A stretch of 64,000 nt of DNA from Beijerinckiaceae bacterium (GCA_027532775.1 JAPZTO010000003.1:310001-374000); one strand, 5' to 3'; positions 1 to 8,434 are shown, counted from the stretch's first letter. The notes: generated from the letters alone by a model not told the origin. A program made the numbers and translations.

Positions 1-842
1 GCCCCGAATTCCCGCGCGACCGCGAGAGCCCGGGCAATCCGTTCCGGCGTTTGCGGGTGGGTGGCGAGGATGTCTGTCTTGTCGTCCTTGCCGCCGCCGG
101 CAATCTCCTCGCGCATGCGGCTGGACCGGTCGAGCGCCATCAGGAACCGCGTGGCGCCATGGGCCTCGAACCCCGCCTTCGCGATAGCGCGCACGCCCAT
201 TTCGTCGGCGTCGATTTCCTGCTGGCGCGAGAAGCTTGCAAAAGCCACGCGGGACTGGTCGCGCATCAGCTGGCCCGCGCCGGGATTGTCGAGCACCTCG
301 CTCATCACCCGGCTGACAAGGACCGAGCGGCTTTCCAGTTCGGCCCGGGCCATGGCGTGGCGGGCGGTGACATGGGCGATCTCATGCGCGATGACCGAGG
401 CGATTTCGGCCGTGTCGTTGGACAGCGCCAGCAGGCCGCGCGTCAGGTAGACATAGCCGTTGGGCAACGCGAAAGCATTCACCGACGGCGAATTCAGGAC
501 GATCACGCGGTATTGCTCGCTGGGCCGATCGGAGACAAGGCGCAGCCGTTCGGAAATCGCATTGAGCTGCGTCTGGATCTTCTGCGACCGATATTCCCCG
601 CCGAAGCTCGCGACCAGGCGGCGATGCTCGCGCTCCAGTTGCGAGCCGGGCTCGAGCCGCGGCCCGGTTCCCGGGATCTGGACACGCTGTGGCTCGACCG
701 GCGGAACGGAGATCGTGTCGGTGATGCAGGCCGACAGCATGAGGGCGAGCCCGGTCACGCAGCCGATGGCCAGGCCGGGTTTCCGGAATCGCCCGGGTGC
801 TGAGCCGTACGGATGCGGGTGGCCGATCGCGCTGGACATCAT
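1..842 (-). CDS. M48 family zinc metalloprotease, lipoprotein (3' end cut by window edge)
   Basis: The reverse frame is open from the ATG at 842 (or 839, MM start) to the window edge, so about 280 residues of the N-terminal part are visible and the stop lies outside. The zinc-binding HExxH motif is HEIAH at residues 153-157, and a downstream EIDADEMG segment supplies the expected third ligand. A lipobox (LSAC, Cys39) follows a hydrophobic stretch, so the protein should be a periplasm-facing lipoprotein. Family knowledge: BepA/LoiP-like M48 peptidases degrade misfolded envelope proteins. It begins 10 bp after the stop of the upstream nuclease-fold gene on the same strand, so the two are probably cotranscribed. 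Whether TPR repeats follow cannot be seen. Confidence 0.9.
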   Translation of the reverse strand, partial: MMSSAIGHPHPYGSAPGRFRKPGLAIGCVTGLALMLSACITDTISVPPVEPQRVQIPGTGPRLEPGSQLEREHRRLVASFGGEYRSQKIQTQLNAISERLRLVSDRPSEQYRVIVLNSPSVNAFALPNGYVYLTRGLLALSNDTAEIASVIAHEIAHVTARHAMARAELESRSVLVSRVMSEVLDNPGAGQLMRDQSRVAFASFSRQQEIDADEMGVRAIAKAGFEAHGATRFLMALDRSSRMREEIAGGGKDDKTDILATHPQTPERIARALAVAREFG

Positions 843-852
843 GGCCCGAGCT

Positions 853-1674
853 TTAGTCGATCGGGAGAAGTTGGTCGATGCCTTCGATCCGGATCCGGCC
901 GATTCCCTGCACGGGGACCACGAACCGCAGGAGGACCCGTTTGCCCTGCCAAGAAAACGGGTCACGCTGTGCATGCCGGAAGGCTTCCATCTGTCTGGTG
1001 GTCAAGAACAAGGAAGGTGAACCATGCAATGATGGCACGAAATTGACGAAGCTCCCCAGCCTGCCGCTGCGGACCGACCGGATGCGAAGGATGATCACCA
1101 TCCGCTGGCCTATGGCGCCTTCGGGATTGCTGCCGAGGCGGGCGAGATGGCCAGCCTGGACCTCCGCCGCCCAGTGCCCCCGAGCTCCGGCCATGGCGCG
1201 CCGTTCGGCGGCCAGAAGCCGGGCGAGGCATGCCGCGGGCATGCGACCTGGCCAGAGCGCGGCCCAACCCTGCTGCGCGAGGCCTGCCTGAAGCCAGAAC
1301 GGGGGCTCCCGCCTGTCTGGCTCCTGCAGGAACAGGTTGGCCGGAATCCGGCCCCAGCGATCCGGCTCCCCGGCGGGCTTCCAGGACATTGTCTGGCCGG
1401 CAAGCCAGGCGCGGAGCTTCCCTGATCCGGTTTCGCGGTCTTCCTCCGGGGTGCTTTCGGGAGGAAGGAGATGGGAGAGCGTCAGTTCCCGGCCATCGCG
1501 CAGGCGAAGAGTGGCCTGCGGGGTGATCGCGGCGATCTCCGCCGGCTCCGCGCCGGCCGGGCGGCAATCGGTGTCGGCGGCATGTGCCGGAAGGGCCAGC
1601 GCCATCCAGCCCGCCATCGCGCCGAGGCGGCATGTCCGCAAAAATCCATCATGTCGGCGCCGGGCAGGGTGCAT
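853..1674 (-). CDS. exported thermonuclease-like (SNase-fold) protein
   Basis: 273 residues starting at the ATG at 1674. An N-terminal basic segment, hydrophobic run and ALPAHA cleavage site predict export. The middle (LRLRDGRELTLSHLLPPE, then DRWGRIPANLFL) resembles the staphylococcal nuclease OB fold, in which a Pro-Glu pair and a DRYGR arginine form part of the active site. The conserved Asp/Glu calcium and catalytic set is only partly recognisable, so activity is uncertain. The C-terminal 80 residues look like a second small beta-rich domain. It is directly upstream of the M48 protease gene. Comparable proteins in Hyphomicrobiales are annotated 'thermonuclease family'. Function unproven. 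Confidence 0.7.
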   Translation of the reverse strand: MHPARRRHDGFLRTCRLGAMAGWMALALPAHAADTDCRPAGAEPAEIAAITPQATLRLRDGRELTLSHLLPPESTPEEDRETGSGKLRAWLAGQTMSWKPAGEPDRWGRIPANLFLQEPDRREPPFWLQAGLAQQGWAALWPGRMPAACLARLLAAERRAMAGARGHWAAEVQAGHLARLGSNPEGAIGQRMVIILRIRSVRSGRLGSFVNFVPSLHGSPSLFLTTRQMEAFRHAQRDPFSWQGKRVLLRFVVPVQGIGRIRIEGIDQLLPID

Positions 1675-1708
1675 TTCAGTCGCGAATTCTGCTATGCGCT
1701 TCCCGTGA

Positions 1709-1785
1709 GGTCCCGTAGCTCAGCAGGATAGAGCGGCAGTTTCCTAAACTGTAGGCCACTGGTTCGAATCCAGTCGGGATCACCA
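1709..1785 (+). tRNA. tRNA-Arg (anticodon CCT)
   Basis: A full cloverleaf can be folded by eye. The acceptor stem GGTCCCG pairs with CGGGATC (one G-T pair), the D stem is GCTC/GAGC, the anticodon stem GCAGT/ACTGT encloses loop TTCCTAA with anticodon CCT, and the T stem ACTGG/CCAGT encloses TTCGAAT. Discriminator A and an encoded CCA end the gene. It should decode AGG, a rare arginine codon in high-GC genomes. Such tRNA genes are common integration sites, but no integrase or repeated 3' end is visible nearby. Confidence 0.96.
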
Positions 1786-2045
1786 TCCGCGGTCTCGTCA
1801 TCCGGAAAAGCATTAAATATCAATAATCTGAAATACCCTTGATGCGGGGGCAGGGCCCCGGCACCACCCTGTCATCGACATCCGGAGGGCCCGCTAAGTC
1901 AAGTCCGTGGCGAGGGCGAATGGGCTGCTGCTTGACGACATCCCGGCCATCTTCCACAACCGGATGGCCTTGCAGGGCAGGGCAACCCGCCGACTTTCCC
2001 GCCTTCGTGGGGGGACAGGTCGGCCGCAGCGGGAAAGTGGCGTCG

Positions 2046-3167
2046 ATGAGGCTTGAGCTGGGCCGGTTGCTCGGATGGGTCGCGTGCCTCGTGACGGGGA
2101 TGGCCCTGGCCGGTTGTGCCGGCTCCGCCCGGAATGACGTTGCGTTGGTCCAGCAACCCTTGCCGCCGGGCGCGCGGATGGTCGAGCTTTATGTCGCGAC
2201 GACGCGGGAGCCAAATGGCCTGGATGCCCGCGAGTTCTCGAACAACCGGGCCAGCACGCTCCATTTCGCGGCCTACAGGATCTCGATCCCGCCAGGGCAT
2301 GAATACGGGGCGATCGAGGCTGGCGATGATCATCTCAACCCGGCCAACGGGTTTGCCGTGCTGGCCGAGCGTCGTCTCGACAGGGCACAGTTCGAGCGCG
2401 AGATCAGACCAAACGCCGGCGATCCCCGGCTCGGCATTTTCGTGCATGGCTACAATACCGGCTTCCGCGATGCGGTGTTCCGGGGTGCACAGATGAAGGC
2501 CGATTCCAACTATCCGGGGAAAATGGTTCTCTTTGCCTGGCCATCGCAGGGGCAGTTGACCGGCTATCTTACCGACAGGGATGCCTCGACCTATTCCCGG
2601 CAGTATCTGGCAGAGCTGATCGGTATGGCTGCGCAGGGCCGGCGCAGCGGTGATCTCAGCATTCTCGCGCATAGCATGGGCACATGGCTGACGGTGGAAA
2701 CAGTCCGCGATCTCCGGCTGGCGGGGCGGTGGGCCGGCCTGCCGAAGCCGAAGGTGACGCTGGCGGCGCCGGACATCGATATCGACGTATTCCGGACGCA
2801 GATGCAGGCGATCGGGCCGCTCGATCCGCCGATGACGGTCCTGACCTCTCCGGATGACCGGGCACTCAAGGCGTCCAGCCGGCTGGCCGGGGGCTACCAG
2901 CGGGTCGGCGCGATGGAGGTGAAGGATCCGCGCCTCCTGGAGATCGCGCGGCAGGCCCGTCTGCGGGTGGTGGATATCTCCGCGCTCGATTCCGGTGACA
3001 GTTTCCGTCATGACCGCTTCGTGATGCTGGCCAAGTACCAGCCCCGCCTGCGCGAACTGGAGAAATCCGGCGGCGCGGTCCGGGGGGCGGGGGCCTATGT
3101 GTTCCGCACGCTCGGCTCGGTGGTCTCGTCGCCGTTCCAGCTGGTCGAATCGGTCATCGCGGAGTGA
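2046..3167 (+). CDS. DUF900-type alpha/beta hydrolase, lipoprotein
   Basis: 373 residues from the ATG at 2046. The frame stays open upstream to 1839, but the chosen start places a normal lipoprotein signal peptide first (lipobox LAGC, Cys24). Hydrolase landmarks are an oxyanion-type HGYNTGF at 134-140 and the nucleophile elbow AHSMG with Ser210; the DIDIDVF and later RHDRF segments are typical of the DUF900 family of esterase-like proteins. It is predicted to be anchored in the envelope. Substrate unknown. It stands alone between tRNA-Arg and the RNA helicase, with no obvious operon partner. Confidence 0.85.
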   Translation: MRLELGRLLGWVACLVTGMALAGCAGSARNDVALVQQPLPPGARMVELYVATTREPNGLDAREFSNNRASTLHFAAYRISIPPGHEYGAIEAGDDHLNPANGFAVLAERRLDRAQFEREIRPNAGDPRLGIFVHGYNTGFRDAVFRGAQMKADSNYPGKMVLFAWPSQGQLTGYLTDRDASTYSRQYLAELIGMAAQGRRSGDLSILAHSMGTWLTVETVRDLRLAGRWAGLPKPKVTLAAPDIDIDVFRTQMQAIGPLDPPMTVLTSPDDRALKASSRLAGGYQRVGAMEVKDPRLLEIARQARLRVVDISALDSGDSFRHDRFVMLAKYQPRLRELEKSGGAVRGAGAYVFRTLGSVVSSPFQLVESVIAE

Positions 3168-3170
3168 GAG

Positions 3171-3188
3171 GCCCCCGCTAACGGGGCA
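3171..3188 (+). terminator. weak hairpin after the DUF900 hydrolase
   Basis: GCCCC and GGGGC pair around a short loop just after the stop codon at 3167. No T-run follows, so termination is uncertain. Confidence 0.3.
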
Positions 3189-3201
3189 TCGCGCCTTGAC
3201 A

Positions 3202-3407
3202 TTGCGCTGCAACAAGCGCAAGGGAAGCGCAGAACGTCAGCGCCAGAACGGCGCGTGTGCAAAGCAGCGTGGTTGCGCCGATCCTCGAATCGAGATCCGG
3301 CGCCGGCTTTCCCCTTCAATCGTTCGTTGATCCGACAACCCCATCACGCGGGTTGTTCCCAGACTGCCCGCAGGACTTCCTGCCGGCATGGCGGCCTGCT
3401 GGCCGCC
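3202..3407 (+). promoter_or_regulatory. hairpin-rich leader upstream of the RNA helicase gene
   Basis: Five consecutive inverted repeats fill this gap: TTGCGCT/AGCGCAA (3202-3221), GCGCCG/CGGCGC with an inner CTCGA/TCGAG (3275-3303), ACAACCC/GGGTTGT (3335-3356), GCAGG/CCTGC (3370-3383) and GGCGGCC/GGCCGCC (3390-3407). The last is followed by TTTCTT and resembles an intrinsic terminator 20 nt before the TTG start. A TTGACA box at 3196-3201 has no good -10 partner. The leader could fold as RNA and attenuate the helicase gene; this is inference, and hairpins are frequent at this GC content. Confidence 0.4.
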
Positions 3408-3427
3408 TTTCTTCGAAAGTGTTTCCC

Positions 3428-4732
3428 TTGACCAGTTTCTCCGATTTCCAGCTCCTTGCGCCGTTGCAGCGTGCGCTTGCCGCCGAGGGCTATACCCAAC
3501 CCACCCCGATCCAGACGCAGGCGATCCCGCAGGCCATGGCCGGCCGGGACCTGCTCGGCATCGCCCAGACCGGCACGGGCAAGACGGCCGCCTTCGCGCT
3601 GCCGATCCTTCACAGGCTCGGCAAGTCGGGCACAACCCGGAAGCCCGGCACCTGCCGCGCGCTCATTCTCAGCCCGACGCGTGAACTGGCCAGCCAGATC
3701 GCAGAGAGCTTCCGCGCCTATGGCAAGTTCATGCATCTCTCGATCGATGTCGTGTTCGGCGGCGTGCCGATCGGCAAGCAGATCCGCCGGCTTGCGCCGG
3801 GCGCGGATATCCTGGTCGCGACACCGGGCCGCCTGCTCGACCTGATCGACCAGCGCGCGCTTTCGCTGCGCGACCTCGAGATCCTCGTTCTCGACGAGGC
3901 GGACCAGATGCTCGATCTCGGCTTCATCGTGCCGCTGAAGCGCATCATTCCGATGCTGCCGAAGAAGCGGCAGAGCCTGTTCTTCTCGGCAACCATGCCG
4001 AACACCATTTCCGGTCTGGCGGATGCCTTCCTGACGGATCCCGTCAAGGTTGCGGTGACGCCGGTCGCGACGACGGCCGAACGTGTTACCCAAGGCGTGA
4101 TGTTCGTGCAGGGCGGTGCCAAGCAGGCCCTGCTGGAAGCCGTGCTCCGGGATGAAAGCATTGACCGCGTGCTCGTCTTTACCCGCACGAAGCACGGCGC
4201 AGACCGCGTCGTGAAGCATCTCGTCAAGTCGGGCATCGAAGCCAGCGCCATCCATGGCAACAAGAGCCAGGCGCAGCGCGAACGGGCCCTCGGCGCGTTC
4301 CGCTCGGGCAATTGCAGGGTTCTCGTCGCCACCGATATCGCGGCCCGCGGCATCGATGTCGAGGGCGTCTCGCATGTCATCAACTTCGAGCTGCCGAATG
4401 TTCCCGAATCCTACGTGCATCGCATCGGCCGGACGGCCCGTGCCGGCGCGGCGGGGATTGCCCTGTCCTTCTGTGCGTCGGACGAGCGGCCCTTCCTGCG
4501 GGATATCGAGAAGCTGACGCGCCTGCCGATTCCGGCCCTGCCGCTGCCGGAGGGCCTTCCCGCCGATGCCGCGATCATCCGGGAAAGCCAGCCGGCCCGC
4601 CCGGCTCCGCATGGCCGACAGGGCAAGGAACAGCCGCGTGGTGGTCGGCCGCATCGCCGGCCGAACAGTCCGCACCAGCGGCCCGCGCAGGCGGAAGCCG
4701 GTGCCGGCGCGCGGCAGAACGGCCGCCGCTGA
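3428..4732 (+). CDS. rhlE: DEAD-box RNA helicase, RhlE type
   Basis: 434 residues if the TTG at 3428 is used, which gives the family-like N-terminus MTSFSDFQLL; a GTG at 3419 is the alternative, and the frame is open from 3257. Helicase motifs appear in order: Q motif GYTQPTPIQ (21-29), Walker A AQTGTGKT (46-53), PTREL (83-87), DEAD (156-159) and SAT (187-189), then the RecA-like second domain with ARGIDVEGV and HRIGRTAR. The tail is basic and Arg/Gln/Pro-rich, as in RhlE proteins that remodel rRNA and structured mRNA, often under cold stress. The hairpin-rich leader upstream suggests RNA-level control. Confidence 0.93.
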   Translation: MTSFSDFQLLAPLQRALAAEGYTQPTPIQTQAIPQAMAGRDLLGIAQTGTGKTAAFALPILHRLGKSGTTRKPGTCRALILSPTRELASQIAESFRAYGKFMHLSIDVVFGGVPIGKQIRRLAPGADILVATPGRLLDLIDQRALSLRDLEILVLDEADQMLDLGFIVPLKRIIPMLPKKRQSLFFSATMPNTISGLADAFLTDPVKVAVTPVATTAERVTQGVMFVQGGAKQALLEAVLRDESIDRVLVFTRTKHGADRVVKHLVKSGIEASAIHGNKSQAQRERALGAFRSGNCRVLVATDIAARGIDVEGVSHVINFELPNVPESYVHRIGRTARAGAAGIALSFCASDERPFLRDIEKLTRLPIPALPLPEGLPADAAIIRESQPARPAPHGRQGKEQPRGGRPHRRPNSPHQRPAQAEAGAGARQNGRR

Positions 4733-4747
4733 CATCCGGTTTCCGGA

Positions 4748-6238
4748 TCAATCGAAGGCGCGGAACCCTTCGCTCATGGCGAGGGGTGGCTGCGCCTTCA
4801 GCCATTCGATATCCGGCTCGGGCCTTGCTGTTTCTTCCGAGCCCGCAAAAACCGCTTCCAGCGCCCGGGCCGCGGCGAGCACCTTCAGATCCCCGCCCCG
4901 TGGCCCGACAATCTGGATCCCGAACGGCATGCCTGCGTGATCACGCCCGACGGGAATCGCGATTGCAGGGTGGCCGGTCAGCGTGACGGCATAGGCCAAA
5001 GCCAGCCACTGGTAGTAGGTCTGCGTCGGCGTTCCGTCGATTTCCGCCGGATAGAGTTCACGCCAGACGCGCGGGCTGATCGTGATGGCCGGTGTCACGA
5101 GCAAGTCATACCGCTCGAAAAAACCCTGCCAGGACCGATACATCGCCGTCTGCATCGACAGGGCGCGTGCAACGTCTGCCGCCGTGTACCGAAGGCCCTC
5201 GGCGATCTGCAGGTGGATGTTGGGGCCCACCTGATCCGGGTGGCGCTCCGCCAGTTCGCGATGCCACCCGAGAAACATCACCCCGCGGAGGATCCCGAAC
5301 GCTTCGTCGGCATTGCGGCAATCGGGATGTGCCTCCTCAATCGAACCGACTTCCTGCGCAAGACGTGCGCATTTCGCCGCGAAAACTGTCCGGATCGCAT
5401 TCTCCGTTGGCGCGAAGCCGAGATCGGCTGACAGGGCGAGCCGCAATCTGCGGAGATCGACGGGCGGAGGATCAGCGAAGAGCGCCGCCTCGACCGGGCC
5501 TTCATGGGCGATGACCGAGATCGAATCTGCCGCGCTCCTTTGCATCATGCAGGATGCCATCAGGCCGGCATCCGCGACATTCCGGGCCATCGGTCCGAGT
5601 TGGGCCAGCTGGATCCAGCTCATGTTCCGGCTGTCGCTGGCCACCAGCCCCGGCGAGGGCCTGTAGCCGACAATCCCGTTGAAGGCGGCCGGGTTGCGCA
5701 GCGAGCCACCTGTATCGGACCCCGTGGCCAGCGGCACCATGCCGGTCGCGACCGCCACGGCCGATCCACCCGAGGAGCCGGCCGCCGAAAGGGCCGGATC
5801 GAACGGATTGCCGGTCGCGCCATGGACCGCATTGCGCGTATTGCCGCCGGCGCCCCATTCGGGCGTGTTCGTCTTGCCGATCACGATCGCGCCGGCCCGG
5901 CGCAGCATGCCGACGACGGCTTCGTCCTTCGTGGCCCGGTTCGCGGCGAAAAGCGGCGAGCCGAACGTGGTCGGCAGGCCTTCGACGTCGATGAGATCCT
6001 TCACCGCAAGCGGCAGGCCATGCAGGGGCCCCAGCGGATCGCCACGCATGATCGCGGCTTCCTTTTCCCGGGCCTCTGCCAGAGCGCCCTCGAAATCGCG
6101 GGCGATCATGGCATTGACCGCCGGATCGACGGCTTCGATCCGGGCGATGCAGCTCTCGACCAGTTCGACCGGCGAAAGCGCGCGAGAGATTATTGCCTGC
6201 CGCGCGGTCACGGCAGGAAGATCACAGGGTTCAGCCAT
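4748..6238 (-). CDS. amidase (amidase signature family)
   Basis: 496 residues from the ATG at 6238. The Ser-Ser-Lys triad of the amidase signature family is visible: Lys80 in AVKD, the GSSGGSA block around Ser155/156, and the nucleophile Ser179 in DTGGSLRNP. Length and layout fit aryl- or aliphatic-amide hydrolases rather than GatA, because no gatB or gatC is nearby. The gene starts 6 bp after the Bug-type binding protein gene and is probably cotranscribed, suggesting uptake then hydrolysis of an amide compound. The divergent MarR regulator probably controls both. Exact substrate unknown. Confidence 0.9.
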   Translation of the reverse strand: MAEPCDLPAVTARQAIISRALSPVELVESCIARIEAVDPAVNAMIARDFEGALAEAREKEAAIMRGDPLGPLHGLPLAVKDLIDVEGLPTTFGSPLFAANRATKDEAVVGMLRRAGAIVIGKTNTPEWGAGGNTRNAVHGATGNPFDPALSAAGSSGGSAVAVATGMVPLATGSDTGGSLRNPAAFNGIVGYRPSPGLVASDSRNMSWIQLAQLGPMARNVADAGLMASCMMQRSAADSISVIAHEGPVEAALFADPPPVDLRRLRLALSADLGFAPTENAIRTVFAAKCARLAQEVGSIEEAHPDCRNADEAFGILRGVMFLGWHRELAERHPDQVGPNIHLQIAEGLRYTAADVARALSMQTAMYRSWQGFFERYDLLVTPAITISPRVWRELYPAEIDGTPTQTYYQWLALAYAVTLTGHPAIAIPVGRDHAGMPFGIQIVGPRGGDLKVLAAARALEAVFAGSEETARPEPDIEWLKAQPPLAMSEGFRAFD

Positions 6239-6244
6239 CGACGT

Positions 6245-7219
6245 CTACTCGGCCTTGATGCCGGCCTGGCCCGCAATCGTCTTCATCGCGGCGATCTCGG
6301 CGGCAATTGTCGCCGGCCAGTCCGGATAGGTGCGGTAGGCGGGCTCGAAGCCGGCCTTGAGCATCTTCTCCTTCATGACTGGGTCCTGCAGCATGGCCGC
6401 AATGGCATCGGAAAGCACTTTCCGCGCATCCGCCGGCACGCCCCTCGCCGTGACGAGCGCGACCCATGACGAGAGATCAATGTCCTTGTAGCCGAGTTCG
6501 CGGAGCGTCGGCACATCCGGCATCATGGCCGAGCGGCCGGCCATCGTGACGGCGAGGGGGCGGATCTTGCCGGCCTCGACCTGCGGCTTCGCCGCGACGA
6601 TCGTATCGACGAGATAGGGGACATGTCGGGCCACCAGGTCGTTCATGGCCGGGCCGCTGCCGCGATAGGGGACATGCACCATCCGGATCCCCGCTGCCGC
6701 CTTGAACCATTCGCCGCCGAAATGCGAGACGGTGGCGTTGCCGAAGGAGGCCATGGTCAGCTTGTCCGGTTCGGCCTTTGCCGCCGTCACGAGCCCCGGT
6801 ACGTCGCGGATCGGGTTGTCGGCATGGGTCAGCAGCGCGAGGCCGATCGTGGCGAGCTGGGCGATGGGCTCGAAATCCTTTGTCGCGTCATAGGGGATGT
6901 TGGGCATGACGGCGGGATTGAGCGTGAAGGTCGAATTCGAACTCAGGAACAGGGTATAGCCGTCAGCCGGCGCGGTGATCAGCGCCTGCGCGCCGATGAT
7001 CGTTCCGGCACCGGGCCGATTGACCACGATCACCGATTGGCCGAGTCGTTTCTCGAGATCACCGGCGATCATGCGGGCGAAAATATCGGCTGCGCCACCG
7101 GGTGCATAGGGCGCAATGATCTGGATGGTTTTCTCCGGGTAACGGGCCTGGCTCAAGGCGGGGGAAAACCCCGGAAAGGCCAGCAACAATCCCAGAAAGA
7201 CCGATACGAAATGTGCCAT
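6245..7219 (-). CDS. Bug-family (TctC) periplasmic substrate-binding protein
   Basis: 324 residues from the ATG at 7219, which has a strong GGGAGG ribosome site 5 bases upstream; the frame is open further but the chosen start begins a clean signal peptide (hydrophobic run ending SPALSQA). Family landmarks are YPEKTIQIIAPYAPGGAAD near the mature N-terminus, NRPGAGTIIG and the later TMAGRSAMMPDVPTLRE. Bug proteins bind carboxylates or related small molecules for tripartite tricarboxylate transporters. No TctA/TctB membrane subunits are in the window, so this is an orphan receptor. The amidase gene follows after 6 bp. Confidence 0.9.
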   Translation of the reverse strand: MAHFVSVFLGLLLAFPGFSPALSQARYPEKTIQIIAPYAPGGAADIFARMIAGDLEKRLGQSVIVVNRPGAGTIIGAQALITAPADGYTLFLSSNSTFTLNPAVMPNIPYDATKDFEPIAQLATIGLALLTHADNPIRDVPGLVTAAKAEPDKLTMASFGNATVSHFGGEWFKAAAGIRMVHVPYRGSGPAMNDLVARHVPYLVDTIVAAKPQVEAGKIRPLAVTMAGRSAMMPDVPTLRELGYKDIDLSSWVALVTARGVPADARKVLSDAIAAMLQDPVMKEKMLKAGFEPAYRTYPDWPATIAAEIAAMKTIAGQAGIKAE

Positions 7220-7291
7220 GATGCCCTCCCGAAGACATGAGCCTGACCGGGGTTGTCCGGCAAGGCGGCACGCAAGGGAAGTCCTATTTAT

Positions 7292-7318
7292 TTGATAAGT
7301 CAATAATTGACATATCAA
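7292..7318. promoter_or_regulatory. 27-bp near-perfect palindrome, likely MarR operator
   Basis: Half-sites TTGATAAGTCAAT and ATTGACATATCAA flank a central A at 7305; 12 of 13 positions are complementary. It lies in the only gap between the Bug/amidase pair and the divergent marR gene, and is AT-rich against GC-rich surroundings. Size, symmetry and placement match a MarR dimer site that could repress both directions. Confidence 0.8.
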
Positions 7319-7355
7319 CTATAAGATCCATCCCCTCCAGCGCGAGTTCTGTGCC

Positions 7356-7814
7356 ATGTCGACCCATGATCTCGAAAACCTGATCACGTTTCGCCTTGCG
7401 CGCCTTGTCTCCGAGCTGAACCGGCAGAGCAATCGCCTGCTGCGGCAGACCGGCGGGCTGAATGTTCCGGAATGGCGCGTGGTCTCGCTGCTCGGGATTG
7501 GCGGGGAAATGAACGGGCGGCAGCTGGGCAGCCTCGCCCGGCTGGATCCAGGTCTGTTGAGCCGGACGCTGAACGGCCTCGAGCAGCGAGGGCTGATCGT
7601 CATGACACGCCGGCAGGATGACCGCCGCGCTGTCTGGGCCAGCCTGACGGCGGCCGGGTGGGACGTGGAAAAGGCGACACGGCCGGTCATGCTCGCGCGG
7701 CACGACCGGTTGCTGGCGGCCCTGTCGCCGGACGAGCGGGACATCGTCCTGCCGCTGATCGACCGTCTCTACCAGACCATCGCGGCCGAGAATGCGGCGA
7801 GCGGCGAGGGCTGA
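7356..7814 (+). CDS. MarR family transcriptional regulator
   Basis: 152 residues. The central winged helix-turn-helix is recognisable: GGEMNGRQLGSLARLDPGLLSRTLNGLEQRGLI followed by the wing TRRQDDRRAVWASLT, the usual DxR signature of MarR proteins. N- and C-terminal helices would form the dimer interface. It is divergent from the Bug/amidase pair and a 27-bp palindrome sits 37 bp before its start, so autoregulation plus control of the amide-uptake genes is likely. Known family members release DNA on binding phenolic or carboxylate ligands; the ligand here is unknown. Confidence 0.92.
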   Translation: MSTHDLENLITFRLARLVSELNRQSNRLLRQTGGLNVPEWRVVSLLGIGGEMNGRQLGSLARLDPGLLSRTLNGLEQRGLIVMTRRQDDRRAVWASLTAAGWDVEKATRPVMLARHDRLLAALSPDERDIVLPLIDRLYQTIAAENAASGEG

Positions 7815-8279
7815 TCAGAAATCCAGTTCCGCATTGTCGATGACCTCCTTCATGACGAAGAAGGTCCGCGTCTGCCGAACGCCGGGCAGGCGAATCAGCT
7901 GATCTCCGTGGAGCAGGTTGAAATCCGCGATGTCGCGCACGCGGATCTTGAGGAAAAAGTCGAAATCGCCGGCGACGAGGTGGCAATCCAGCACGAAGGC
8001 CAGCTTCCGGATGGCGGCTTCGAATGCACCGAAGCTTTCCGGTGTCGAGCGATCCAGTTCGACGCCGACGATGACCAGCGTGCCGCGCTCGACCTTCTGC
8101 GGGGCGATCTCGGCCCGGACCTGGCGGATATAGCCCAGATCGAACAGGCGCTTCGTCCGCCGGTGGCAGGTTGCCGGACTGGTATGGACCAGGGCAGCCA
8201 GCTCGGCGTTCGACATGCGTCCGTCCTGCTGCAGCAGCTTGAGAATCTTGCGGTCGATCCTGTCAATTTCCTCTGTCAT
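7815..8279 (-). CDS. acdR: Lrp/AsnC family regulator, probable AcdR
   Basis: 154 residues from the ATG at 8279 (MTEEIDRIDRKILKLL, the standard Lrp beginning); an upstream start at 8294 is less likely. The N-terminal HTH (MSNAELAALVHTSPATCHRRTKRLF) is followed by a RAM ligand-binding domain (VERGTLVIVGVEL to FFVMKEV). It is divergent from the ACC deaminase gene with a 155-bp gap, the arrangement established for acdR-acdS in Pseudomonas and other plant-associated bacteria, where AcdR activates acdS in response to ACC. The name is therefore an inference from context. It abuts the marR gene tail to tail, stops adjoining. Confidence 0.85.
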   Translation of the reverse strand: MTEEIDRIDRKILKLLQQDGRMSNAELAALVHTSPATCHRRTKRLFDLGYIRQVRAEIAPQKVERGTLVIVGVELDRSTPESFGAFEAAIRKLAFVLDCHLVAGDFDFFLKIRVRDIADFNLLHGDQLIRLPGVRQTRTFFVMKEVIDNAELDF

Positions 8280-8434
8280 GAAAGAAACTTTCACTGAAGA
8301 TCAAAATCCGAAACGATACTCAATCATGCGCGGGTTCTGCACGCAATATGGATCACTTATGGCATTATCTTCGAGAGCACCTTTCTCTCCACGGATGATA
8401 GAAAACGCAATCAGTCATCCCAGGAGAGAGTGCC
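8280..8434. promoter_or_regulatory. acdR-acdS divergent control region
   Basis: 155 bp between two divergent starts. GAAAG-AAA-CTTTC (8280-8292) is a perfect short palindrome touching the acdR start codon and is a candidate Lrp-type site. The acdS side has a good ribosome site (AGGAGAGAG) before its ATG. No convincing -35/-10 pair or sigma-54 site (TGGCAC-N5-TTGC) could be assigned. Confidence 0.5.

Noticed and set aside
1709-1785. tRNA-Arg(CCT) as the attachment site of an integrated element
   Set aside because: No integrase gene, no repeated tRNA 3' end and no mobile genes were found in the following 10 kb.
1839-2045. N-terminal extension of the DUF900 lipoprotein
   Set aside because: The extension would precede and block a normal lipoprotein signal peptide, and it has no recognisable domain.
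3257-3427. N-terminal extension of the RNA helicase
   Set aside because: The extra 57 codons pass through the hairpins and show no helicase-like sequence; family proteins start near the Q motif.
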